From the NCBI RefSeq assembly GCF_001659605.2, contig NC_035161.2, forward strand, positions 30,861,691-30,925,690: DNA of 64,000 nucleotides, in the 5' to 3' direction. The stretch is from Manihot esculenta (taxonomy: Eukaryota; Streptophyta; Magnoliopsida; Malpighiales; Euphorbiaceae). Numbering within the stretch: the first letter of the stretch is position 1; every line of letters starts with the position of its first letter. Below the pieces are notes generated by a model. That model was not told the DNA's origin. It searched no databases and worked only from the letters and a program-made list of their open reading frames with translations. Made by a program: the position numbers and the translations under genes. Positions 1 through 11,810 of this stretch are shown piece by piece.

Positions 1-1655
1 ATAATGGTCAAGCAAAAGTCCAAGTTAACATTCAGATTTTATTGTTAGAGTGTAGATCATTTTGCGAGGCTTACGATCAATTGCACCTCATAATGTACTC
101 ATACTGCATTCTGGGGGTGAGTTATTTATTGTAATTATACATGCTGCATACTGCTGTAAATCTATCAAGAGAAGCGTGAAATTTCAATGTAAAAGCTGTT
201 TTAAGCATCAAAATATGAGGCATATAGTGTGCTGGTGCAGGCTTATACACGATGGTTAAAAAGGTATCGGATAGGGTGAATTTGTAGTTAGCTTACATGA
301 GCATTTATAAGGGGGTCCTTTGGACAGCTATAGACTGAGTCAAGTGGATGATGGGTTCATTGATGATGTTTTAGGAAGAATGCCTGAGGAGCTTGCTTGA
401 GAGGTCTTAAGACTTGAGACCCTTGTCTATTTGTTGATTTTCATTATATGGTACATTTGACAAATTGGTCTACATCATGTTCCCATACTTGATAAAAAAA
501 CTGCCGTTTTGTTTGCTACTTCTTCCGTAAGCACCTAGCAATTTATTGGAATGTGTAACCATTATCATTTCTTCTAGACCACCAATGATCACATTTATTA
601 AAGTTCAGAAAATGCTTGCCTAGTATTAACTCGAATGTGACTGGGTTGGGTTTTAGTTAGTCTTGAATGATGATGGTAGATTTAATTGGAACATATTTAG
701 GAATGTGCAGTAAGTGGATGCTTGGTGCGGGCTATATTTCATCATGATGAAGTTGAGTGTGGCTATAACCCTTAAAAGAATAATGGATCCAAGGCTCCAA
801 GCTCCAAAAACAGAATTAAGTGTCTGTGTCATGACACAATTATATGATTAAAGGATAGCTGAATTGGTAATACCTATTGGAGAATTGATAGAGGTCATTT
901 GAGAAGCTGGAAGTATTCTTTCATCAAGAACAAGAAAGAATATGCAGTCCATTATTTTGCATGAAGGTTTTTCATAATCTGGAGATTCAAGCTGTTTGGT
1001 GTATGGGGTCTTTTATATGCTACTGCTTACAGTGTTGTAGGATGAGGAACATATACCCTTTTCACCTGAATCTTTCCATGTATATTTTCTTAAAGATTCC
1101 TTTTTAACTAATAGCTAGAATAATACCAGCACAAATAGAAAAATTACTTATTCTGCTTTTATTCCGTTGTTGTTATCAACTGATCAACCATCCTGGTATA
1201 GCCCTGTGATCAAAGTTTTGGTGATTGAAGCTCAAAGGTTTTTTAATTAATTGAGTCTAATACCAACAGCATGGTATAATGTTGCTTAACATAATTCTTG
1301 TGTCACATATACTTCCAAATAGATGTCCAAATAAGTTTATTGCTCATGAATGACAGTTTTGTAATGATACCCTAGAGCAGCCTGGTTACAGTAGTTGCTG
1401 CGCTTTTGGATGCCACCCCAATTATGTATAGTCTTAACAATTGGTTGAGCTTTTGTAAAACCTAATGAAATGCAATAACTTTTTCTTTAAAAAAAGGGGG
1501 GCAAAAAGGTAACTGAATCATGTATCCCTGCCAGGTAAAATCTGCCAAATTAAATTTAGAAAATCCTAAAATCCTGATTGTGTGTTGTCCATGCATTTTG
1601 TTCTTAGATTGATGATTATTGTAAGTTCTTTTTACTTTTTCTTTCCGTCTTCCAG
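1..1655 (+). other. Probable intron of the ALG6 gene
   Basis: No reading frame here matches the part of ALG6 that should precede residue M of the next exon. The stretch ends in a pyrimidine-rich tract and AG at 1654-1655, a good 3' splice site. The upstream ALG6 exons are therefore most likely left of the window. No recognisable transposon protein was seen in it. Confidence 0.6.
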
Positions 1656-3892
1656 ATGAGTGCCTATTTCGCACCTGCTTTTTTCAGCCATCTCCTAGGT
1701 AAATGCCTAAAGCATAAGAATCCTGTGCTTGAGGTTTCGAAGCTTGGATTGGTGGTCTTAGGAACGTTCACAATTATTTGGTGGCCATATCTTAACTCAA
1801 GAGATACAGTTATGGAGGTAAGAACTGTATTATCTTTTGAAATAGACTAGTTGGCTTCTTTTCCATTGCAATTGGTTAATGGATGTAGTTCTACCTGTGA
1901 CTTCTATGGTTAAAAAAATAATTATCAGTGTGATTTTTGGTAGTTCACATCTCTCTTTGCGGTTTTTATTTTAATAACCACCAGCTTGCCGTGCGACAGA
2001 ATTTCTAACTAGTTCATGCCATTAGTCACTGCAGCATCATTTGTGCAATCAAATGATATTAACTTATTAATTCCTTGTTTGTTCTATTTTCATGACCTTC
2101 CCAATTATTTTTCCTTGAATTGGGTTCTTCCTGGATAAAATATGCCATTTTAGTATTCTTTCCAGGAATTGAATATGCATTACTTTATAATGTGTTCAAG
2201 GCAGCGGAGGACAAGTCCTATACCCTTCACCCTCTTTTCAATGTTTATGTTGGACTTTGATCCATATAATTCTATTGATACCAGAACTCCTGGCTGTAAA
2301 TTACAAAGGGAAAAAATGGAAAGGCCTCATTTTTTGTTTTAGAAGCTTGTTCTGTGGTAGCTTTGATTCTGATATATCCATAGTTGAGTAAGCATTGTGT
2401 TGGTTAAGCAGTTCTGTTTTGTGTTATGGCATAGTTTAGGCCAAAACTCGCTAAATTTCATTACAAAGGCAGGAGGTGTTTTTGAGGTTGAAAATGATCT
2501 GCATTATTATACACGGAATATATGAATATATGACACATTCATTGTGGTACTATATGAAGTTAACTGTTTAATAATCAATTAATCATGATTTGATTAAGTA
2601 CCTTATGATGTAGGACCAGGTGGGGAAATCTCAAGCAATTGATGACTTTTAGGTAAGGATTAAGAAAGAAGGAGAGTTTGGGGTTAGTAAATTGAATTAG
2701 ATCTGATTGGAACGGGAAAAGTCAAATGGGGCTGTGAACAGTAAATAAAGAGAATAGGAAAAGACAGAAGGGAAAACCAGGCACTCTGGCCTTCCAAATA
2801 AAACCAAAATTCCATTATCGAAAATCTAAGAAATAGGTGGTTAAGTAGTTCTTTTAGACTTGATAAGTAATCCTACTCTAGTAGTTACTTAGATTAGGAA
2901 ACCCAAATCGGAAAGGTTCTAGTCTGATGCTAAATAGGAAGGAAACAACTTTCTGAATATTCCTAATGAAAATAAAACATCTTTAACCTTACTTAAAGAA
3001 GGGAAAAAATCAGAATTAAAAATTAAATCAAATAATCCAATATCTAGTTTTCTTGACTATATTCCCTTAAAGTCAACCCTGTGGATGTCATACAGGTTCT
3101 CTTCCGCCTAGCTCCTTTTGAGAGAGGGATATACGAGGATTATGTGGCTAACTTTTGGTGCACCACGTCGATTCTCATTAAGTGGAAGAGATTATTTACA
3201 ACACAGTCACTGAAGTTTGTCAGCTTACTTGCCACTGTATTAACCTTTCTACCTTCAATGGTACAGCAAATAATGGCTCCCAGCAGAAAAGGATTCCTTT
3301 ATGCACTGGTTAATAGTTCTTTCTCTTTCTACTTATTTTCATTCCAAGGTAAGTAAAATATCCTTTCCTCTCTTTGTTATTCTGCATTTGATTTATATCT
3401 TGTGTAGCAAATATCTGCATCACTACTGTAAAATTTGCAGTGCATGAGAAGTCTATTCTGCTACCACTTCTTCCTGCAAGCCTACTAGCTACAGAATTGC
3501 GTGGGCCATTCGAGTTGTTAATGCATTATGCATTGTTTTCGATGTTTCCTCTTCTGTGTCGGGACAAATTGATTGTACCTTATGTGGCTCTTTATGCTCT
3601 CTTCTTTCTTCTTTACTTTACACCCAGTGGAAGAAAAGATGCCAAGATTCATAATTCCACCACCCTTACCTGCCTCTCAATTTTGTTGACCTTCCTATAT
3701 CTGTGCTCTCTTCTTCTTCACATACTTTACTTGATCATTCATCCACCAAAGAAGTATCCTTTCCTTTTTGAAGCAATGATTATGCTTCTCTGCTTTTCTC
3801 ACTTCATATTGTTTGTTTCTTACACCAATGCACAGCAATGGATGTTGTCAAGACCGTATACATTGAAGGATAAAGAAAAGAAACTGAATTGA
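1656..3892 (+). CDS. ALG6: ALG6 dolichyl-P-Glc:Man9GlcNAc2-PP-dolichol alpha-1,3-glucosyltransferase, 3' part
   Basis: This is the C-terminal part (288 residues) of the ER-membrane enzyme that adds the first glucose to the lipid-linked oligosaccharide for N-glycosylation. The exons are 1656-1817, 3096-3348 and 3441-3892; all junctions are GT-AG and keep frame (162, 253 and 452 nt). Recognisable family blocks are MSAYFAPAFFSHLLGK at the start of the first exon, LAPFERGIYEDYVANFWC in the second, and VHEKSILLPLLPASLL followed by FPLLCRDKL in the third. Several hydrophobic segments fit the polytopic family fold. Plant ALG6 proteins are about 500 residues, so the N-terminal half with the luminal catalytic region lies upstream of the window. 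The segment after SLLA (TELRGPFELL) looks less conserved than its surroundings. No frame breaks are seen. ALG8 is the closest alternative, but the FERGIYEDYVANFWC block fits ALG6 better. Confidence 0.9.
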
Positions 3893-5554
3893 CCTTTTAA
3901 CTCTGGGTATTAGTTTTGTGTAATTGATATTAACATTTTGTTTGGTGGGAACATTTATCTGGAGGTGGCAAATTCTTATGTGAGCATTTGTTGGGTGACA
4001 AACTTTTTTCCTTTTAGGATGTTTGTATTTTTCTATTTTAACACACCACAGTGAATTGCCTGCATGATTTATGTTTGTTTGCACCAATAGTCGAGATTGC
4101 AAACTTTCTGGGTTAAACTTGCACATAATTGCTTATGCTGATGGCTAAGATATCTTTCAATTCCTCTGCACTTGTTCTTTCTCTTGTAACTAGCTGCAGA
4201 TGGATGTTGGGACAAAGGTAGGGAGCTTTTTTAAGCAATTTCAAGAGGTAGATAGTAGCCCCTCGAAACCTTTGGCGTCTTAAAAAGAACTATTTTGGGG
4301 CTTATCGTCTTATGTCTTGAGATTTGGATTATGGTGTAATGTGAATCCACTGTTCAAGCTCAATGTTCAATGGGCAATTCAAACCTTGAACCACAATGAT
4401 CTAGAATTGAAACCAATTCAAACTCTGTTCCGCAGTGATCTAGAATTGAAATATAAATTGTGGAGTTGAGTTTAGCACGAGATTAGGATTTGCTTGATTT
4501 AGCCAGGACGAAATTGCAACCGTGAACAAGTGTAACCTCAAATGAGAAGTTGATGTTTGTGCAGCTGAGTTGGAATTAGTCGAAGTAGATAAGTAATGGA
4601 GAAATGAGTTAGCCTTGGTTTAGCGTGTCATGGACGCAGAGCCTAATTGACATTGAATCTGGATGCTAGAAAAGTGTTTTTTAGAAAAAAAAAAAAATAT
4701 ATATATATATATATATTTTAGATGCTGTTAAAAAAAAAGCAGTTTGGGAAAATTGTTTGTTATTGTGGTATTTTTATAACTAAATTATGTTAATATTTTC
4801 TAAATAATATTTTTAATGGAGTGTTTTTTCTCAATAGTAATTATAACAGTAATGCCAAATAGGCACGAAGTGTGGAGGCTTCCTAGATTATAATGTCAAG
4901 AATATATTTCAGTTAGATCTAGCTGGAGTTTTTAGGGAATTCGGTCTTTATGCAAAGGTTCACTATCCTTTTCAAACCTAGGGTTTGTGATTAGGGTACA
5001 CGAGTCCTCAAAAGTCCCTGCCAGAGGGATGGATGGGCAAAGCAATCCAGTCTTGTCGTTTGGAAAGTAAAATCGTACACATTTACTTGTATTGAAGTTA
5101 GGAATTTAGCACGTTTGATGTTCTTGAAGAATTTGCTATCAATCAATCAATCAATCTCAGACCTCAGTAGCTCTCGTTGTTGCTCTGAGATCAAATTGTA
5201 AGAGAATTTTCTCTTTGTTTTTCCTACGTGGATGCCATTTCTGGCTAGGGAGAAATATGCATCTTTTGCAACCAAGTGCTCAAAAGCAAATTTAGGCTTA
5301 GTCTTATGTCAGAGTGCATTGGAAATTATCAATAAAAAGAGAAATGGGAAAGGGGATCCTTTGCCTTAATCTTCTTTAGAGGTTTGTTGATGCACATTAC
5401 TAAATGCACGTTAGAAATCACTAAATATTTGCATATAATTCTTATTAACAGCATATAAGGTATATATGGTAGTGACTACAATTCGTTTTGTTCTTAACAT
5501 TTCTCGAAACATGATAACCCAAGAGATATCAACATGCCATTTGATTTGATGTCC
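3893..5554. other. ALG6 3' flank and intergenic spacer
   Basis: The first 200-300 bases are probably the ALG6 3' UTR. The rest contains an (AT)n run at 4697-4717, a (TCAA)n run near 5141-5157 and no convincing reading frame. The stretch 5280-5540 has the feel of antisense LINE debris, but nothing could be aligned confidently by eye. Confidence 0.5.
4697..4717. repeat. (AT)n microsatellite
   Basis: About ten AT units follow an A-run and are followed by further A-rich sequence. Likely length-polymorphic. Confidence 0.85.
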
Positions 5555-6688
5555 GAGCTCTCTTTTAGCTCGGCTACCACAAAAGTCTAAGCTAAATCTT
5601 TTATCAAGTCTAAGCTCGATCTTTTATCAAGTTCTTATACCCGATAAAGATGGATAACCTTGTTCAGGAACCAAAGTTGTAGAACCCATCAAAGTAGTAG
5701 AATCCATAGTTAGACCTAACGAGGCGGAGAAGGCGAAGAACAAAGCGATAGAGGGACAAAATCTCAATACAGATAAACGGACTCAAAGCAACACATAAAC
5801 AAGATGGAATTGGAAGACAATATACGGGGAGTCACTTTGAAGTGACGGAAGACCTCAATAAAAAAAGGAATAAAAAAAAGGTCAACTCGAAATCGCGCTG
5901 CTTGACAAAGAAGACCAAGCTGCGTTCCTACTGAACGTCTATTAAGCCCACAGAAGGTGGATTAGGAAAGACAATCCTTTTATTAGAAAGGGGAGTCCTA
6001 ATTCTATAAACGGTGGTATCAACATATTCGCTGGAGAAGAAGTAATTAGAAAGGGAAGAAGAGGGCGATGGAAGACACTAAACTCACAATGTCGGGACTA
6101 ATGGAAGTCATGAGAAGAGTAAGACATAACTCGAATCGAGAAAGCACGTGTTACATAAAAGAAGGAGAGCAAAATAGCAGGGGCAGTGCAAGAAGGGTCG
6201 TGAGTGAAATCAAAAGTGCATATTTGAAATGAGTAAATGTGGAGAAAAGACGTTTTAACAAAAGCACTTTTAGAGCTACGCAGTAATAATTGGAGTTTTG
6301 GGATTTACTCCCTTATTAACCTGGAATAATTAGTGAGTAGGTAAAGAGACACTTGATAATTATTGAGTCTCAGATATTCAGATCACAGCTAAATCCATGC
6401 GGGAAGCCCAGGTCGTAGTCCAATGAAAGCCCAATATGTAAGTCCATCCACTAGCGTGCAGCGCTGACTTGTGCAAATAGGACGGACAGAGCTGGACTCG
6501 GGCCCATCGGAAGGAGATCTTGCTCAACTGACTTGATGGGTTAGTGGGCAACAAAACCTCTATACATTTGGGATCATATCCATTTGGCGCCGGAGGGAAT
6601 TAAATGGCCGCTTATGATGGAAAAGGACATCGTCTATCCATTTGTATGACTTGCATGATAATGAAATGATAAGGTGTACAGGTGTAGG
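5555..6688 (+). repeat. Degraded LTR-retrotransposon debris (family with AAATTAAATGGCCGC core)
   Basis: The part at 6385-6668 aligns by eye with LTRs elsewhere in this window: a GATCATATCCA...GGAGGGAATTAAATGGCCGC block corresponds to the conserved core found at 18890, 29578, 41115, 43190 and 47310. The preceding kilobase is GC-richer than the spacers and resembles decayed LTR or internal retroelement sequence, but no protein domain survives. The boundaries are approximate. Confidence 0.5.
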
Positions 6689-6696
6689 ACGGTAAG
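6689..6696. repeat. 8-bp target-site duplication, left copy
   Basis: ACGGTAAG directly precedes the terminus TAGGGCGGTGCA. The identical octamer follows the other end at 8287-8294. Confidence 0.8.
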
Positions 6697-8286
6697 TAGG
6701 GCGGTGCAATCGGTCGGTTCGGTTCCGAATCGAAAAAATCGAAAATCGATTTGTTAAAGTTTTTAAAACTGAAAAAACCGATTATGAAAGTATAATCGAA
6801 CCGAACCTAACCGATAAAAATCAGTTCGGTTCAAACCGAAATAACCAATCAATTTCATGAAAGCTCGAAATAACCTTAATTAAAAAAAAAAAGAAGAAGA
6901 AGAAGAAGAAGAGGCTGGAGTCCCACTGAACCTACAGAATTCATCATTGCCGCCGAGACAAGCGAAGAGGCCGGAGTCCCACTGAACCCGACCCATGGCC
7001 TCACCTACAACGCTACCGTGATTCAATGGTAAGTTGGTAACCCATTAACAGTCCACTCATATTCAGGGCGGCCCAATTTCAGCACTGCAGATTTCTGTTT
7101 TCCATAGGAGAAGATGCGGCAACTTTGGTGCCGGAAATCATTGTGGGTTTCTTGTTATGCTTTACGATGCTATTGTCCAAGAGAGGACTCGACTCCTTGT
7201 GATCGCAGCTGTCGCTGAGGTTGTTGGTGGTGATGTTGGCCATTTTGAGAAGAAAGAACGAGGATGAAGTTCACGCGTCGCTCGATGTTTCAATTTCCTA
7301 ACCTCCACTCTACCTTAAGCTTTCTATAGAAATCTAACAATCATCAGCCTAGCCATCACCCAAAATACTTAACAAAGTAGTGAGCCACACATGATCGTCT
7401 ATCTTCTCTTCTGGGTCTAATGGTTACTGCCCTTTTTTTCTCCGCCTAATGCCTTTTTAATCCCACTCTCATTGCACATTTCTGCTTTTTGCTGATATAC
7501 CCATTTGGCCCGCCGAAAAGCAAATGTATTTGCTAATTCACCTACCACTAATCCCCTAAAAGTGTTTATTTTCCTGGAAGATAAAGAAGCTCAGGAAAAG
7601 CTTCTGTCTTTATTTTGCTTAGAGGACAGATCTGTAACTTTGGAAACCATTGTTTTGATGATTAAACCTGATTTTATGAGCTGGTTTTCTTGCTTTTCTT
7701 GTAAAATTTCAGACCTACTCTTCATTTTTTTTAATCTTTGTTTCCTTTTTCCAGTTGTTCCTGCTCGTGTGTAAAGCATTATTAGGTTTAAATGAAAAAG
7801 AAGCTTCTTTTTGTTTTCTGCCTGAAATTAAAGATCTTACGAGGATGAAGTTCAGCAAATCGACGGGAAAGAGGTTGACGGTTCGACGGGAAAGAAATTA
7901 ATGGGATTCGACGATTCGGATTTTACTTTCGACTGACTGTGAGTGAATAGGGGTTCGGGCTCGGAGGAGAAATCGGGAATGGGGACTGGAGAACGCCTGA
8001 ATCAGGGTAGGAGAAGAGAAGGGTCGAAAGGGGGAGGGGGAGGGGGAGGGTTCGGGTTGGGTACTAGAGGGGGAGGGTTCGGGTTTGGCTTGGGTCTAAT
8101 CAGTAAATTCGGTTATTTCGGTTTGATCGGTTATTTAACACGTTTGAACCGAACTGAACCGAAAATTGAATAATCTTAAATATATTAATCGAACCAAACT
8201 GAACATTCCGATTAATCGAACTGATAAATTGAAATTGACTGGTTCGGTTTGATTTTTTAGTTCAAACCGATTTATGCTCTCCCCTA
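6697..8286. mobile_element. Non-autonomous hAT-like DNA transposon (1590 bp)
   Basis: The left end begins TAGGGCGGTGCAATCGG. The reverse complement of the right end begins TAGGGGAGAGCATAAATCGG, giving short imperfect terminal inverted repeats. Both subterminal regions are dense in CGGTTCGGTT / AACCGAAC motifs on opposite strands. An exact 8-bp duplication ACGGTAAG flanks the element, which is the hAT superfamily signature. No transposase is encoded. The interior (about 6890-8090) is GC-richer, contains an (AAG)n run at 6891-6913, two copies of TGGAGTCCCACTGAACC at 6917 and 6979, and short open stretches near 7505-7774 that I do not recognise. This interior could be captured host sequence. Confidence 0.75.
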
Positions 8287-8294
8287 ACGGTAAG
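8287..8294. repeat. 8-bp target-site duplication, right copy
   Basis: ACGGTAAG follows the right terminus ...CTCTCCCCTA and is identical to 6689-6696. Confidence 0.8.
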
Positions 8295-11200
8295 GTGTAT
8301 AGGTGTAGTACAACAGTTATGCGTCATTCAAGAAAAAAAAATAAAAGAAGAAAGTTATGAGTCAATAAAAGAAAGAAGTTATGAGCGAATCAAGTTGACA
8401 AATATATAAGCCTACCTCTATTGGATCTCTAACATCACTTAGAAATCAATAATTTCATAAAAATTAATTTAATTGATTTTTTCTTCTAATAATTTTTTAT
8501 TTAAAATTAAAAAAATTAATTCTTTTAAACTTGAAAATTCTATATTTAAAAAAAAAAAGTAAAAATATTCATAATTTTGTATGTTCGCTCTCGGCAACAA
8601 TTGAATGAAATCTTCGTATATAATGAGATTCAAATAAATAAACAAATAAAAACTTCTTAAGGTAATACTGAATCAGAATTTTCTTTCTTGTTTTTTTATG
8701 ATAGAGATACTGAATCAGAATTGAAGACGAAGATATTGAAAATTAAGCCAAATTTAGAATTGAGATATCAAATTGAATTAAAATAAAACATTAATTATGT
8801 GCAGTTCGGTTTTGGTTTAGCAAGAACATAACTACACTAAAATTCTCTTATTCAGAATCCCAGCATGTCCCATATGCTATGCATAATTCAATTTTTATTT
8901 TTGTATAATTCATTTTATAAAATAACAATTAGAATGAATTTTTATAAAATTACATAAATTTCAATTTTTTTTTAAATTTAAGTTAAAAAAGAATTAGATC
9001 TATTTTGTTTCAAATAACAAATTATTGAAAAATCTATTTTGTAAATAATTTTATAAGTTGTAAAATCTAGAAATCCGAGTGCAAAATCTATTTAGCATAT
9101 TTTCAATGTGATTGGACACATGGTTAAAGGTTAAAGGACCTTCTTACAACTTTCCATTCCAAATGAAACTATTATTGTTCTTGGATTTTCATCACTTATC
9201 CTTTGTTATTAAGATATTGAGAAACAACTTGAATTTTTAATCATTAGCACATTAGGATGCTCTTAGAACCTTTCCGCCATTGACAATTTATTTATTTTAT
9301 TTTTATACTGCAAGCTTAGGCATTAATAATAATAATGCCCCATCTTTTTAGATAAAGTTTTCTATAGTGATTTGGATAAGTTTTAATTCATCGACTCACC
9401 AATCACTAAATCTTTTTATTCATAAAACATATCCAAATATTATCATAAACACACATATTCTTTATGAAATTAATTCAATATTTTTCATCAAAATTAGCAA
9501 GTATAGCCAATATTAAATTTCTATATGTAGAATGAAGATTTTGGTTTTTTATATTGTTAGCTTTCGAATCTGATTGATCGAATTAAATTAATTTAGAAAT
9601 TCAGTTCGATTTTTTATTCTTTTCGATTCGGTTCAATTTTTATTTTTAAAAATTTCATAATTCTAATTTAATTCGATTTTATTAAAAAAATTAATAAAAA
9701 TAAATTAAATTGGGTTCGATTTTTATTTTTAAAAATTTTGATAATTTTAATTTAACTGAAATAAAATTAAATTAAATCAGTTTAATTTAAATTAATTTGA
9801 TTTGAAATGGAGTGAATTAGAAATTTCAACTTTAACAGCTTTGGGTATTTTTATCGGTAAGTGAAGAATGAAAGGGATCATACGACCGAAAAGGAAGTAG
9901 ACAACTGTGCATGGTTAACCAGTAGCAATGTAGCCTTCTGTTAAGGACATATTCTGAAAATATCATGTGGATAGCTATATACACATGCATGCTTAATTGG
10001 ATGTTTTGAAAATTAGAATAGTAAAAAAAAAAAAAAAGGAAATTCACATATCTTCTTATAATTATAAAAATAATCTTTCATATTAATTAATTAATTACTT
10101 AATTTTTACAGAAGATAAAAGAAGAATATTCGAAGCTCTCTGCTCGATTCCTATTAAATTTACCACCTTTGCCGTTTCAAGAAATTGACCCCAAATGGCC
10201 AGTCCTCTTTTAAAAAAAAATACTGATAATTTATTCTGAAATTTGAGATTATTGCAATTTTAAATTTTATTCTAATAGTTAGCTATAATATCTAATGTTT
10301 TTAAAAATATTCATCTTTTTATGTAAATTTCAGTTAACTGTTAAATTAATAAATATACTTGATGCTACGTGTAATAGTTTAATATTACGTAATATAATGT
10401 TTAAAGCAAAAAATTTTAGTATTTATTATCTATTTTTTTTCCCCTTTTTCTCTTCTAAAATTAGATGTGAAGATGTTTTTGGCAAATGAAAGAAGAAGTG
10501 TAAACTTAGCAGCAAATTTAAAAATTTATTAATATTCCTTTGATTTAATTATCCTAGAGCAAATTTGATATATTTGGGAAATTCATTTAAAATTTTATTT
10601 AAATAAATAATATTAACATTAATAAAACAAAATAATATTAGATATGGGCAATACAATTAAACTTATATTTAAAAAAAAATCACAAGTATGTAATATGGTA
10701 ATAATATAATTGTTTAATGTAATATTTGAATATTATTTTCTAATCCACTTGATTTTTTCAATAATAATAAATTATTTTTTATTAGGAATTTTCTTAATTA
10801 ATTTAATATATAAATTACTTTATACTGCCTTTGTAATAATTTTTTTAATAATTTCGTGGTCTAATTATTTTAAAATGCCATATTTAATTGTTTTTGTACT
10901 TGAATAAATAGAAGTTTATATATTTATTTTATTGTTCAATAAGTATTTTAATGAAAAATATCTCAAAATTAAGTTTTATTTATTTCATTGAAAATAACTT
11001 GTATATAAAATATATTTATTTTATTGTAATATTAAAAATATTAATAAATTTAAAATTTTTTGAATGAATTAATTATTTTTAAAAATATTTTAATATATTT
11101 TTTAAAATCTAATAATATTGCTGTTGAAGTAGGCTGAGTCATTAAATTAAGATAATAAGGTAAATGCATCTAAAATTTCAGTGTGAGGATACTGTTGAAT

Positions 11201-11690
11201 AGACCTGCCATTTTTGTTGTTTCCAATTTCCCAAGCAGACTGAAGCCGTGAATTTAAGGTCAACCCTTCTCTTCTCTTCTCTTTAATTCTTTTCTTTCCT
11301 CTCCCAAACACTCTCCTACACCTTTTCTATTCCTAGCTGTTACGCCTTTTTTATATATGTAATTTTCAATTTATTTTCTTTAATCCATTTTTTTTTTTAA
11401 ATATAAGATATAGAGAAATTCAACCACTCTGCACAACCCTGAACTATTCTCATGGGAAATATTTAATGGATTTCTTTTTAATTCAGTACTAGTAAACAGT
11501 GAAGTGGGTATTTAATTGATTCGAAGAATTTTTTTTTTCCTGCATTTATTTAAAATACTAAACAAATATTTCATTTGAAGAATAACAAATATTTTATGAT
11601 GTTCTTAATCACTGGTTCATAGTTCATTTTAAAATTATAACCATAGAATCTTCTCCATACATATAAATTTATTTAAATCTAGCTTTAGTT
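8295..11690. other. AT-rich intergenic region upstream of CYP735A
   Basis: Very AT-rich with no credible gene. At 9630-9800 there is an imperfect tandem pair, period about 83 bp, starting GGTTCAATTTTTATTTTTAAA and containing TTCGATTCGG motifs. It may be a relic of another hAT-type element. A CT-rich patch lies at 11260-11340. The last kilobase is likely promoter, but individual sites cannot be assigned. Confidence 0.6.
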
Positions 11691-11696
11691 TGCGAT

Positions 11697-11704
11697 TATA
11701 TAAA
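11697..11704 (+). promoter_or_regulatory. TATA box of the CYP735A gene
   Basis: TATATAAA lies 107 bases upstream of the start codon at 11811, in a normal position for a plant promoter with a leader of about 75-80 nt. Confidence 0.6.
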
Positions 11705-11810
11705 TTGATGAACCCTCCTTCAGTTTTCACTAATAACAGAGTTCTCCCTCAAATCACACACAAACAACTCTCTCCTGCATTCTCATATTCATAATTCATT
11801 AGAGAGAGCG

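Noticed and set aside
10295..10907. Short AT-rich open frames upstream of CYP735A
   Set aside because: Composition-driven, rich in Phe/Ile/Leu/Tyr with no homology.
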